Source: JAGOVB01 sp964481175 (GTDB taxonomy: Bacteria; Patescibacteriota; Minisyncoccia; Phycocordibacterales; PALSA-1337). Taken from it: a stretch of 7,540 nt of DNA. The position numbers and the translations under genes were made by a program. Below are positions 1 to 6,252 of this stretch, in pieces. Each line of letters opens with the position of its first letter. Positions within the stretch are counted from its first letter, which is position 1. The notes beneath the pieces were generated by a model. That model worked only from the letters and a program-made list of their open reading frames with translations. It searched no databases and was not told the origin of the DNA. The stretch lies in NCBI GenBank assembly GCA_964481175.1, contig CAYZSZ010000018.1:1-7540 (forward strand). Reading direction: 5' to 3'.

Positions 1-94
1 TGGCACACGCTACTTTATAGCCAGATACTGGAGCCTGACATTTATGAAACTCTTCTCTAAGTAATCTTTCAAGTTCATTCTTATCGAATTTCAT
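1..94 (-). CDS. N-terminal 31 codons of an unrecognised protein (runs off the window)
   Basis: An ATG at 94-92 opens a frame that stays open to the window edge. The peptide begins MKFDKNELERLLREEFHKCQ and continues with APVSGYKVACA, so it starts with a charged, probably helical segment. I do not recognise the family. The gene starts 17 bases past the 3' end of tRNA-Gln on the same strand, and the gap is AT-rich with no terminator or SD. It may be co-transcribed with the tRNA or translated from a short leader. The start is supported only by the open frame and its position. Confidence 0.55.
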   Translation of the reverse strand, partial: MKFDKNELERLLREEFHKCQAPVSGYKVACA

Positions 95-111
95 AATAAA
101 TATTTATAATG

Positions 112-182
112 CTGCGGGACTTGGAATCGAACCAAGATTCACGGCTTCAAAGGCCGCTGTACTACCATTATACGATCCCGCA
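112..182 (-). tRNA. trnQ: tRNA-Gln, anticodon UUG
   Basis: On the minus strand the sequence folds as a full cloverleaf. The acceptor is TGCGGGA paired with TCCCGCA, seven perfect pairs. A short D arm (GTA/TAC around AATGGTAG) follows. The anticodon arm is GCGGC-CTTTGAA-GCCGT, which places TTG at positions 34-36. The T arm is CTTGG-TTCGATT-CCAAG. The weak U1-A72 first pair and G73 discriminator agree with glutamine identity elements known in bacteria. The 3' CCA is not encoded (the genome reads GCAT from G73), so a CCA-adding enzyme is needed. The anticodon reads CAA codons and, by wobble or modification, CAG. Confidence 0.95.
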
Positions 183-187
183 AATAA

Positions 188-223
188 CCCATATACAATA
201 CTATATATGGACGGTTTAGCCAA
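188..223 (-). promoter_or_regulatory. Candidate promoter of tRNA-Gln
   Basis: On the minus strand TTGGCT (223-218) lies 17 bases before TATTGT (200-195), which predicts a transcript start near 188, six bases before the mature tRNA 5' end. Both hexamers are imperfect, but spacing and position fit a tRNA gene. An inverted repeat, CCATATA (189-195) and TATATGG (204-210), straddles the -10 region. Confidence 0.4.
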
Positions 224-234
224 GATTTGACCTG

Positions 235-264
235 TTTGCATTATTACATCACAAAGAGTATCAT
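235..264 (+). promoter_or_regulatory. Candidate promoter of the zinc-protein cassette
   Basis: TTTGCA (235-240) and TATCAT (259-264, one mismatch to TATAAT) are separated by 18 bases. The predicted start near 271 gives a leader of about 26 bases that contains the SD of the first cassette gene. A TTGACC at 227-232 is a better -35 but has no -10 at proper spacing. This is a pattern match by eye only. Confidence 0.35.
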
Positions 265-283
265 TTTTCTGACTGTTCATTGT

Positions 284-287
284 GAGG
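284..287 (+). promoter_or_regulatory. Shine-Dalgarno GAGG that fixes the 297 start
   Basis: GAGG lies nine bases before the ATG at 297. It is one of the few clear ribosome binding sites in the window and supports this start over any other in the frame. Confidence 0.6.
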
Positions 288-296
288 ATCTGAAGT

Positions 297-671
297 ATGA
301 CAAAACCACTTGAAAACCTGCAAACCGCACACCGCAGTGGGATTTACCGCTGCGAAAACAACTGCCGGACCCACCACTGGGATGAGAAAGAACGGATGGG
401 TGGATGTCCTGAATGCAAGTCCCGCACTTGGGTGTACTGCCCGTACGACAACAGCATGGGCACGTACATCACGGTTGACATAGGAGATGACCGTGAGGTC
501 AAGTTCGAGAAAGCACCCGAGATCGGAGATCGGCTCAATCTGATTGGTGTACTCACCTCAGGATTGTACACCGTGATCGGGATAACACCTGTACTCCAGG
601 TCTCACTGACTAGACCTCTTGAGCTCAACCGACCAGCCTTTGTGGTTACGAGAAAGGCTGGTTGTGCATAA
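297..671 (+). CDS. 124-aa zinc-ribbon protein, function unknown
   Basis: I do not recognise a named family. Residues about 15-50 form a zinc ribbon: GIYRC at C19, C23 four residues on, two histidines at 26-27, then a GCPEC knuckle with C37 and C40, followed by TWVYCPY with an extra C48. Similar short 'GIYRC...CPxC' ribbons occur in many uncharacterised bacterial proteins. Residues about 58-120 are rich in valine, isoleucine and threonine and look beta-stranded, with the stretch PEIGDRLNLIGVL. No signal peptide or membrane segment is visible, so it is probably cytosolic and may bind nucleic acid or protein. It has a good SD and its own promoter candidate, and its last eight bases overlap the next gene. 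It uses GC-rich codons such as CGG, ACC and CTG, unlike dnaX beside it, which suggests a different origin. Confidence 0.7.
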   Translation: MTKPLENLQTAHRSGIYRCENNCRTHHWDEKERMGGCPECKSRTWVYCPYDNSMGTYITVDIGDDREVKFEKAPEIGDRLNLIGVLTSGLYTVIGITPVLQVSLTRPLELNRPAFVVTRKAGCA

Positions 672-822
672 GCGATGCGCAGACTGTGGAGAGCGAGTTA
701 GCGACCTCGGTATGCATTTTTGCACGGAAACCGGGCAGATGTTGCAACCGGAAAAAGTTAGGCTATACAGACCTCCCCCTCGAGTCTACAGATTCCGACG
801 GCGTGGACGGAGGAGGTTCTAG
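664..822 (+). CDS. 52-aa zinc-knuckle protein with arginine-rich tail, function unknown
   Basis: The proposed start is GTG at 664, preceded by GAAAGG (652-657) with six bases of spacing. A TTG at 619 would add 15 residues with no conserved look and a longer overlap with the upstream gene. From GTG the overlap is eight bases, the usual geometry of translational coupling. The protein has C5-x2-C8 and then H18-x-C20 (CADCG...MHFC), a C2HC knuckle or half ribbon. The tail after residue 33 is strongly basic with PPPR and RRRGRRR, suited to binding nucleic acid. It ends about 20 bases before an intrinsic terminator. No family is recognised; both cassette products are small, soluble, metal-binding candidates and may act together, which is inference. 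Confidence 0.6.
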   Translation: MHKRCADCGERVSDLGMHFCTETGQMLQPEKVRLYRPPPRVYRFRRRGRRRF

Positions 823-836
823 TCTTCGAAGAAGAC
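822..836 (+). repeat. Short inverted repeat GTCTTC-GAA-GAAGAC
   Basis: Perfect six-base arms around a three-base centre, starting at the stop codon of the 52-aa gene and just ahead of the terminator hairpin. It could extend the 3' structure of the cassette transcript, or be chance. Confidence 0.35.
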
Positions 837-840
837 GCAC

Positions 841-866
841 AAGCCGGGAGAAAGACCCGGCTTTTT
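841..866 (+). terminator. Intrinsic terminator of the zinc-protein cassette
   Basis: AAGCCGGG (841-848) pairs with CCCGGCTT (856-863) around the seven-base loop AGAAAGA, followed by a T run to 866. This is a strong GC-rich rho-independent terminator on the plus strand. The T run overlaps the stop codon of convergent dnaX. On the minus strand the same stem lacks a following U run, so it is at best a weak stop for the serS-dnaX operon. Confidence 0.9.
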
Positions 867-1848
867 AGTTGCCTATTTTAAAAAGTAAAAGCTCTAGCGC
901 AGAGTTATCGTTTATCTGTTTTGTAAGAATCACCGCATCGATAACAGCGATCAACGTTTGAGAATTTATATTTTCTATTTTTTTGAGAAATTCGATATCA
1001 TCGTCAGAGATGTCAGGCTTGAAATCTTTCATCACTTTCATAAGGAGCACATAACGCACTCGTTCGAGAACCAGTGTGCTAAAGATTTGCGGTGAATCTA
1101 TTTTTTCTAAAATCTTCAATCCTTTTTCGGTGTCTTTCGTGCTTAGTGCAGCGATAAAGTTATTTACACTCTCTATTTTTGGTGCGCCAGTGACTCGCTC
1201 GACTTCGGCAATGCTGATTTTGCTATCTTTTGAAAAGCTAACGATCTTTTGGAGAGTACTCAGCGTATCTCGAAACGATCCATCTCCCAAAAGAGCGATG
1301 AGTTCAGCTGCTCCCTTTTCCAAAGTAAATCCTTCTTTTTTTGCAACATTGACCACAATGTCTTTGAGGACGGCTTGGCTTGGTTTTTTAAACTGAAAAG
1401 TCTGACATCGAGAAACTACAGTCTCTGGAAGCTTTTCGATCTCTGTTGTAGCGAGGATAAAGATCACATGAGCCGGTGGTTCTTCGAGTGTTTTCAAAAG
1501 TGCATTGAAGGCTTCTTTTGTAAGCATGTGGAGCTCATCGATGATGTAGACTTTGTATTTTGATTCAAAAGGAAGCACTGCTACACCGTCGCGGATCTCT
1601 CGGATATCATCGATACCGCGATTTGAAGCTGCGTCGATCTCATATATATCTGTTTCGGATACATCGAGCTCGTGAGCAAATATGCGAGCGATACTCGTCT
1701 TACCTGTCCCTCGTCCTCCAGCAAAAAGATATGAATGCGAAATACGTCCAAGCTCGATCGAACCCTTTAGTACATCGACGATATGATCCTGGCCTTTTAC
1801 TTCTGAAAACTTACTTGGTCGATAGGTACGGTATAGTGCGGTGGTCAT
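865..1848 (-). CDS. dnaX: DNA polymerase III clamp-loader subunit DnaX (short, gamma-like, no zinc module)
   Basis: AAA+ ATPase of the clamp loader that opens the beta clamp at primed sites. It begins ALYRTYRP, followed by Walker A GGRGTGKT (44-51), Walker B VYIIDE (100-105), the EEPP and ATTE sensor-1 region (122-136), the arginine finger in SRC (146-148) and sensor 2 in GSFRDTLS. At 327 aa it ends after the collar-type helical domain and lacks the tau-specific C-terminal domains that contact helicase and polymerase. Canonical DnaX carries a four-cysteine zinc module between Walker A and the IDAAS motif; here only about 20 residues join them (IARIFAHELDVSETD) with no cysteine. The ATG is two bases after the dus stop, with no SD, so translation probably depends on coupling. 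It is the last gene of the minus-strand operon. Confidence 0.95.
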   Translation of the reverse strand: MTTALYRTYRPSKFSEVKGQDHIVDVLKGSIELGRISHSYLFAGGRGTGKTSIARIFAHELDVSETDIYEIDAASNRGIDDIREIRDGVAVLPFESKYKVYIIDELHMLTKEAFNALLKTLEEPPAHVIFILATTEIEKLPETVVSRCQTFQFKKPSQAVLKDIVVNVAKKEGFTLEKGAAELIALLGDGSFRDTLSTLQKIVSFSKDSKISIAEVERVTGAPKIESVNNFIAALSTKDTEKGLKILEKIDSPQIFSTLVLERVRYVLLMKVMKDFKPDISDDDIEFLKKIENINSQTLIAVIDAVILTKQINDNSALELLLFKIGN

Positions 1849-1850
1849 AT

Positions 1851-2786
1851 CTACAGTATATAGTCTTTGATTATTTTTTCCACCTCTTCAGGTGTGTTTG
1901 TTTCCATTAGTTTTACTCGTAGTTCTTTCGATCCTTCCCAGCCATTTACATATGCTTTGAAATGCTTTTTCATAATCGCAAAGTTTTTGTGGCTACCCAG
2001 CAGCTCATGAAAGAGTTTGGTGTGTTCTACGAGTACGTTTAGCTTTTCAGGTATCGTCGGAACATGCCCAGAGAAAAACCATGGATTCCCAAAAATCCCT
2101 CGCCCAATCATGGCGCCGTCCGCACCACTTTCTTTTATTTTTTGATATGCATCTTCACGACTATTTACATCGCCGTTTCCAATGATCTTTGTCTTTGGAG
2201 CTATTTTGTTTCGGAGTTCTACTGTCTCACGCACATGCTCCCATCGTGCTGGCACATCTGACATTTCTTTTCGAGTCCGTGCATGGATAGTAAGTGCAGC
2301 AAGATCTTGTTTCAAAAGTCCTTCGATCCATGTCATGTCGACTGTATTGTATCCAACTCGTGTTTTGACTGAGACCGGACCCTCGAATCCTCTCTTTGCC
2401 GCAGCAATCACTGCATAGGCAGTTTCAGGATTTTTAATCATTGCAGCTCCAGCTCCTTGCTTTTCAATACTTTTATCTGGACAACCCATATTGATATCCA
2501 CCCCATCAAAGCCAAGTTCTTTTGCAAGCTTCGCTGCTTCATACATCTTTTCTGGATGAGAAGTAAAAAGCTGTGCGACGATCGGTCGCTCCGCTTCAGT
2601 GTATTTTAGATCAGGCAGGATAAATTCTCGCCCAGGAGAACAGAGCCCGTCTGCAGAGACAAATTCTGTCCAGGTGACATCTGGCTTCCCATACTTTGCA
2701 AATAGACGGCGAAAAGCCTGGTCGGTGACATCAGCCATCGGCGCTAGGCATAGAAACTGCGGTGGTAATCGATCCCAAAAACTCAT
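1851..2786 (-). CDS. dus: tRNA-dihydrouridine synthase
   Basis: Flavin-dependent enzyme that reduces uridines of the tRNA D loop to dihydrouridine. It shows the N-terminal FMN-barrel motif LAPMADVTD (14-22), NMGCP with catalytic C102, VKTRVG with K141, the IHARTR motif (167-172) where many homologues read HGRTR, IGNGDV (202-207) and IGRGIFGNPW (227-236) for phosphate binding of FMN. The C-terminal helical part follows and fits RNA recognition. The length of 311 aa is normal. The subfamily (DusA/B/C) is not assigned. The gene starts five bases after the carboxypeptidase-like gene and ends two bases before dnaX, so it sits inside a polycistronic unit. The tRNA-Gln elsewhere in the window has a D loop that could be a substrate, though it is not linked. 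Confidence 0.95.
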   Translation of the reverse strand: MSFWDRLPPQFLCLAPMADVTDQAFRRLFAKYGKPDVTWTEFVSADGLCSPGREFILPDLKYTEAERPIVAQLFTSHPEKMYEAAKLAKELGFDGVDINMGCPDKSIEKQGAGAAMIKNPETAYAVIAAAKRGFEGPVSVKTRVGYNTVDMTWIEGLLKQDLAALTIHARTRKEMSDVPARWEHVRETVELRNKIAPKTKIIGNGDVNSREDAYQKIKESGADGAMIGRGIFGNPWFFSGHVPTIPEKLNVLVEHTKLFHELLGSHKNFAIMKKHFKAYVNGWEGSKELRVKLMETNTPEEVEKIIKDYIL

Positions 2787-2791
2787 ATTTC

Positions 2792-3673
2792 TTACTTTAC
2801 GACAATAGAGTGCAATAATGCAAGGATATCTTTGTTTCGATCATCACTCTTCAAAACGATGATTGCAAACTTTTCAAAATCTTTTCCGAGCTCAGGATAT
2901 GAAAAAAGAGAGACTGAGGTACGCTGTGCTTCGTCGGTAAAGCCATTTTTACCCCCTGCATACTCTGACATATTCAAGAAAGGTATTTTATTTGTCCATG
3001 CATGCATCCGAACATTTTGAGTCTTTAGTCGAGTGATCTCCAGTATCTCTGGTCGATTCTTTTGGATCCAAGAAACGATTTTGACCATGTCTTTTGTATT
3101 TGAAACATTACCATATGAAAGTCCGGTGGGGTCGATAAATGCAGTGTTGGTAGCACCGATAGACCAGGCCCAGGCATTCATCCGAGCGACAAACTGCGCC
3201 TTGCCATACTGACGAGCAAGTGCAGCCGCAGCGTCATTGCTTGAGACCATAAGCAGCGGGTACAATAGTTCTTTAGTCGAAAAAGTCTCACCAGCAACCA
3301 GCTTTCCTGTATTTCCTTCTACACGGAGGTCTTCGTCTGTAATTTTTATCTTTGCCTGAGGGATGAGATCGAGCGCGACTACTGCTGTCACAAGCTTTGT
3401 AAGTGAGGCGATCGGCAGCACTTCTTCTGCATTCTGAGCAGATATGATTTTTCCAGTTGTAAGCGAGCTTATAATATATGACTCTGCCGAAACCTGAGGA
3501 GAAATCTCTGGTTTTAGTTTTTCTGGAGAGATGATCGTTTCTTTGTTGCCAAATGAAAACTGCAGATGCCGCTCATGCTCTACGATTTCCACTGCTCCCG
3601 CAGCAAAAAGTATACCGATGACGATAGCGAGTGTGCTCCAAAACAGATATGTTGCTGGATTATATTCGTTCAT
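2792..3673 (-). CDS. dac: Membrane-anchored D-alanyl-D-alanine carboxypeptidase-like serine hydrolase (peptidase S11)
   Basis: Penicillin-binding-protein fold that trims the terminal D-Ala of peptidoglycan stem peptides outside the membrane. The three active-site motifs are present in order: SLTK (90-93), SSN (144-146) and KNG (242-244), the last a variant of the usual KTG. The context around them, NDAAAALA and DPTGLSYGN, is typical of the S11 family. Residues 9-28 form one hydrophobic segment, consistent with an uncleaved N-terminal anchor, so the enzyme would face the periplasm or wall. At 293 aa it has the catalytic domain but not the C-terminal beta domain of E. coli PBP5. Its ATG overlaps the stop of the preceding gene in ATGA, with no SD, indicating translational coupling with that membrane protein. 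It could instead be an endopeptidase of the same fold (PBP7-like). Confidence 0.88.
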   Translation of the reverse strand: MNEYNPATYLFWSTLAIVIGILFAAGAVEIVEHERHLQFSFGNKETIISPEKLKPEISPQVSAESYIISSLTTGKIISAQNAEEVLPIASLTKLVTAVVALDLIPQAKIKITDEDLRVEGNTGKLVAGETFSTKELLYPLLMVSSNDAAAALARQYGKAQFVARMNAWAWSIGATNTAFIDPTGLSYGNVSNTKDMVKIVSWIQKNRPEILEITRLKTQNVRMHAWTNKIPFLNMSEYAGGKNGFTDEAQRTSVSLFSYPELGKDFEKFAIIVLKSDDRNKDILALLHSIVVK

Positions 3674-4143
3674 TTAAAAAATATACTATTGCCGTGCCGT
3701 GCATCAATGTACTCAAACTTATCCATCTTTCTTTCTCTTAAAAAAACCAGAATATTACTCTCTTCCATTTCCAAGTCACTACCCTTGATGAGAATTTTAC
3801 CAATTTTTGTGTGAATAATATACTCATCATGCTCCAAGATAGATACAGCTTGGACTTCGACTTCTTTTGCCACTGCATCTACGAGATCAGCCACCTCAGA
3901 AAAATTTGTTGTGGTTGATATTTCGCCAAAATACTTGAGTCCGAGCGTAACCGAGGTAGAAGCAAATGCCTTCCCTTCTTTTGTGATCGAAAAACAGTCA
4001 GTTTCTCCTGGACTAAAGTAATCAAACTCACCGCTACAAAGCAGTGCGTATGGTTCGTAAACTATGGGCGATGGGGCTGAGCGCTGCGTATATATGAACC
4101 CACCGATCGCCACGATAATGATGATGGCGATTATGTATTTCAT
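3670..4143 (-). CDS. 157-aa single-pass membrane protein resembling the FtsQ/DivIB C-terminal domain
   Basis: Residues 3-18 (YIIAIIIIVAIGGFIY) are one membrane segment with a short N-terminal tail, giving a type II topology. The outer part ends in KFEYIDARHGNSIFFK (142-157), which matches the 'YIDLRFGN.vyyK' strand closing the beta domain of FtsQ/DivIB. The stretch CFSITKEGKAF (50-60) resembles the FtsQ segment with an acidic/glycine turn before 'aF'. The family resemblance is from memory, not a search. A normal FtsQ is about 250 aa with a POTRA domain after the membrane helix; here there is not room for a full one. Its ATG overlaps the serS stop by one base (TAATG) and its TGA overlaps the next ATG, so it is translated with its neighbours. 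A cell-division or wall role beside a carboxypeptidase is plausible; otherwise treat it as hypothetical. Confidence 0.75.
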   Translation of the reverse strand: MKYIIAIIIIVAIGGFIYTQRSAPSPIVYEPYALLCSGEFDYFSPGETDCFSITKEGKAFASTSVTLGLKYFGEISTTTNFSEVADLVDAVAKEVEVQAVSILEHDEYIIHTKIGKILIKGSDLEMEESNILVFLRERKMDKFEYIDARHGNSIFFK

Positions 4144-5384
4144 TACAAATATTTCTTTAAAACTTCTGGAATCTTTATGGTCCCGTCTGCTTGCTGGAAG
4201 TTTTCAATCAATGAAACCAATATTCGTGGCGTTGGGATGGCAGTACAGTTGAGTGAGTGTGCGTAGCGGAGCTTGCCCTCTGCATCTTTGTAACGGATAT
4301 TGAATCGGCGAGTTTGGAAATCGTGGAAATATGAAGCAGAAGAAATCTCGCGATACTTGCCTTCTTTTGGAACCCAAAGCTCGATATCGTATTTTTTGAC
4401 TTGGCCGAGGCCGAGGTCTCCTCCACAGTTGATCACCGTGTGATATGGGATACCAAGTGACTCGATAAATTCTTCTGTATTTCGGTTTAGCTCTTCGTGG
4501 AATTTTACTGACTGCTCATGGCTTGCCTCACACAAAATGACTTGTTCCATTTTATAAAATTCGTGAACGCGGATAAGACCGCGAACATCTTTTCCATGGC
4601 TACCTGCCTCACGTCGATAACAAGGAGAAAAGCCCAAGTATTTTATCGGAAACTCTTTTGCATCGAGTACTTCTTCAGAGTGCATCGCCATGACCGGCAC
4701 CTCGGCGGTTCCGGCAAGCACGTCTCCATCTTGGGTCGTATAAAAGTCCTCTACATCTCCAGGTAGATGTCCTGTGCCGTACAAGTTTGCTTTGCGGACG
4801 ATAGTCGGCGGGATCACAGGTACAAATCCTCGGCTACCGAAAAATGACAAAGCGTAGTTCCAGATCGCAAATGTCAGCCGCGCACCTTCTCCTGTCAAAA
4901 AGTATCCTCGGAAACCATGCACCTTCGCACCTCGTTCAAAATCAACCATCTTTAGATTGAGCATGAGCTCGACATGGTCCTTTGGTTCAAAATCAAACTT
5001 TGGTTTTTCTCCCCAAGTCTTTATCTCGACATTGTCTGCATCAGTTTTGCCGTCCGGCACTGACATATCAGGGATGTTTGGTACCTGTAGCATCATCTTT
5101 TGCCACTGAGCCAGTGTGAGTTTTAGTTCTTCATCCTCCTTGCTCATGCTGTCTTTGAGCACCTTCATTTCTTCGATCAGTTTTGCACGCTCCTCTGGCG
5201 TAGCACGCATAATCTTGTCATTAAAAGAGTTTTGTTCTGCTCTTTTCTTTTCGAGGACAGTAGTAAGCTCACGGCGTTTGTCGTCGAGTTTTATCAATTC
5301 ATTTACATCAAAGTCAATAGCTTTTTTCTTTGCTCCGAGTGCTACAATATCTTTGTTTTCCCGTATAAATTTTATATCAAGCAT
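4143..5384 (-). CDS. serS: Seryl-tRNA synthetase
   Basis: Class II synthetase that charges tRNA-Ser with serine. The N-terminus MLDIKFIREN is diagnostic, and residues about 28-105 make the long antiparallel coiled coil that reaches the tRNA variable arm. The catalytic domain shows motif 1 (FGSRGFVPVIPP, 182-193), the serine-binding TAEVP (226-230), motif 2 (GFSPCYRREAG...VHEFYKMEQ, 251-281) and motif 3 (HSLNCTAIPTPRILVSLIEN, 376-395). The length of 413 aa is usual. The start is firm: family N-terminus plus AAGG (5395-5392) seven bases upstream. It heads the five-gene minus-strand operon. Its ATG interlocks with the dprA ATG on the other strand. Confidence 0.97.
   Translation of the reverse strand: MLDIKFIRENKDIVALGAKKKAIDFDVNELIKLDDKRRELTTVLEKKRAEQNSFNDKIMRATPEERAKLIEEMKVLKDSMSKEDEELKLTLAQWQKMMLQVPNIPDMSVPDGKTDADNVEIKTWGEKPKFDFEPKDHVELMLNLKMVDFERGAKVHGFRGYFLTGEGARLTFAIWNYALSFFGSRGFVPVIPPTIVRKANLYGTGHLPGDVEDFYTTQDGDVLAGTAEVPVMAMHSEEVLDAKEFPIKYLGFSPCYRREAGSHGKDVRGLIRVHEFYKMEQVILCEASHEQSVKFHEELNRNTEEFIESLGIPYHTVINCGGDLGLGQVKKYDIELWVPKEGKYREISSASYFHDFQTRRFNIRYKDAEGKLRYAHSLNCTAIPTPRILVSLIENFQQADGTIKIPEVLKKYL
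5364..5369 (+). promoter_or_regulatory. Candidate -10 element for dprA inside serS
   Basis: TATAAA (5364-5369) is 14 bases before the dprA ATG, predicting a start near 5376 and a leader of only about seven bases. The matching -35 (GCTACA, 5341-5346) is poor, and no SD precedes dprA. The site lies in the antisense of the serS N-terminal codons. Confidence 0.25.
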
Positions 5385-6252
5385 GGTTGCGCCTTATTGT
5401 ATCAAAAATCCTATAGATTTACACCCCCAGCTCGGCGAAATACCCCAAAAAGCCGAAAAGCTTTGGGTGTGCGGCATCATGCCTGATCCAGAAAAAAAGT
5501 TCGTATGCATTGTCGGCTCGCGAGACTGTAGCCGCTACGGACTGGATGCCGTAGACAAAATCATCGCTGAACTCGACCCCTCTATATATGTAGTCTCGGG
5601 CATGGCAATCGGTATCGATACTGCAGTGCACCGTGCCTGTCTAAAATATGGCATAAAGACAATTGCTTTCCCTGGTTCTGGTCTCGATCCTTCTGTTTTG
5701 TACCCTCAGTCAAACATATCCCTCGCTGAGGACATTATATCCGCCGGAGGCTGTCTCATTTCTGAATACGATGTTCTCGCCCGACCACTCCCATGGATGT
5801 TTGTGCAGAGAAACCGCTTGATGGCAGGACTCTGTCACCTGACTGTGATCGTAGAGGCACAAGAAAAATCAGGCACCCTCGTCACCGCACGTCTCGCGCT
5901 CGATTACAATAGACTAGTCGGTGCAGTCCCTGGCTCAATATTTGCAAAGAGCTCAATAGGCGCAAACAATCTCATCCACCAAGGTGCGATCCCAATACGT
6001 GGATCCCAAGATATCCACGATGCACTCGGACTCAATACTCAAGCGAGTCTGCCTTTGATAAAAAAGTATGATGATTGCACAACCAACGAAATCAAAATTA
6101 TTACCTCTCTAGAGTTTCTCGGAGAATGTAGCCGCGAGGATTTAATAGCGCACAGTACGCTGCATATTGCTGATTTCAACACCTCACTTACTCTCCTCGA
6201 GATAAAAGGATATATCTCATCGAGCCATAATCGACTTTCGCTCAGCGTCTGA
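5383..6252 (+). CDS. dprA: DNA-processing protein DprA (289 aa)
   Basis: Cytosolic protein that binds incoming single-stranded DNA and loads RecA during natural transformation. The Rossmann-like core is complete: VGSRDCSRYG (44-53), SGMAIGIDTAVH (72-83), PGSGLDPSVLYP (97-108), ISEYD (126-130), the RNR of FVQRNR (140-145) and VEAQEKSGTLVTARLAL (157-173). Residues about 225-289 look like the C-terminal winged-helix domain. The N-terminal SAM domain of longer (about 360 aa) DprAs is absent. The frame is open far upstream, antisense to serS, but ATG 5383 is the only start that keeps the conserved EIPQKAEKLWVCG lead-in without adding antisense sequence. Its 3' end overlaps alkD on the opposite strand by 36 bases. 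Confidence 0.95.
   Translation: MVAPYCIKNPIDLHPQLGEIPQKAEKLWVCGIMPDPEKKFVCIVGSRDCSRYGLDAVDKIIAELDPSIYVVSGMAIGIDTAVHRACLKYGIKTIAFPGSGLDPSVLYPQSNISLAEDIISAGGCLISEYDVLARPLPWMFVQRNRLMAGLCHLTVIVEAQEKSGTLVTARLALDYNRLVGAVPGSIFAKSSIGANNLIHQGAIPIRGSQDIHDALGLNTQASLPLIKKYDDCTTNEIKIITSLEFLGECSREDLIAHSTLHIADFNTSLTLLEIKGYISSSHNRLSLSV
5392..5395 (-). promoter_or_regulatory. Shine-Dalgarno AAGG of serS
   Basis: AAGG seven bases before the serS ATG, lying over codons 4-5 of dprA on the other strand. It is the only good SD of the five-gene operon, which fits translational coupling for the four genes behind it. A TACAAT at 5401-5396 looks like a -10 box, but using it would leave this SD out of the transcript. 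Confidence 0.55.

Noticed and set aside
95..182. tRNA-Gln as an attachment site for the GC-rich cassette
   Set aside because: The cassette is on the 5' side of the tRNA, whereas integrases usually use the 3' end; I found no direct repeat of the tRNA end and no integrase in the window.
344..628. 94-codon minus-strand frame opposite the zinc-ribbon gene
   Set aside because: No SD, no recognisable motif, and the plus strand has the promoter, SD, zinc-ribbon cysteines and terminator.
841..866. Bidirectional terminator also ending the serS-dnaX operon
   Set aside because: On the minus strand the hairpin is followed by GTGCG, not a U run, so termination there is doubtful.
662..868. 68-codon plus-strand frame overlapping the 52-aa gene and the terminator
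   Set aside because: It runs through the terminator hairpin and has no SD; the 664 frame has the SD, the zinc-binding residues and a stop before the terminator.
5116..5382. N-terminal extension of dprA antisense to serS
   Set aside because: The sequence is a serine/phenylalanine-rich mirror of the serS coiled coil and lies outside any DprA domain; ATG 5383 matches the family start.
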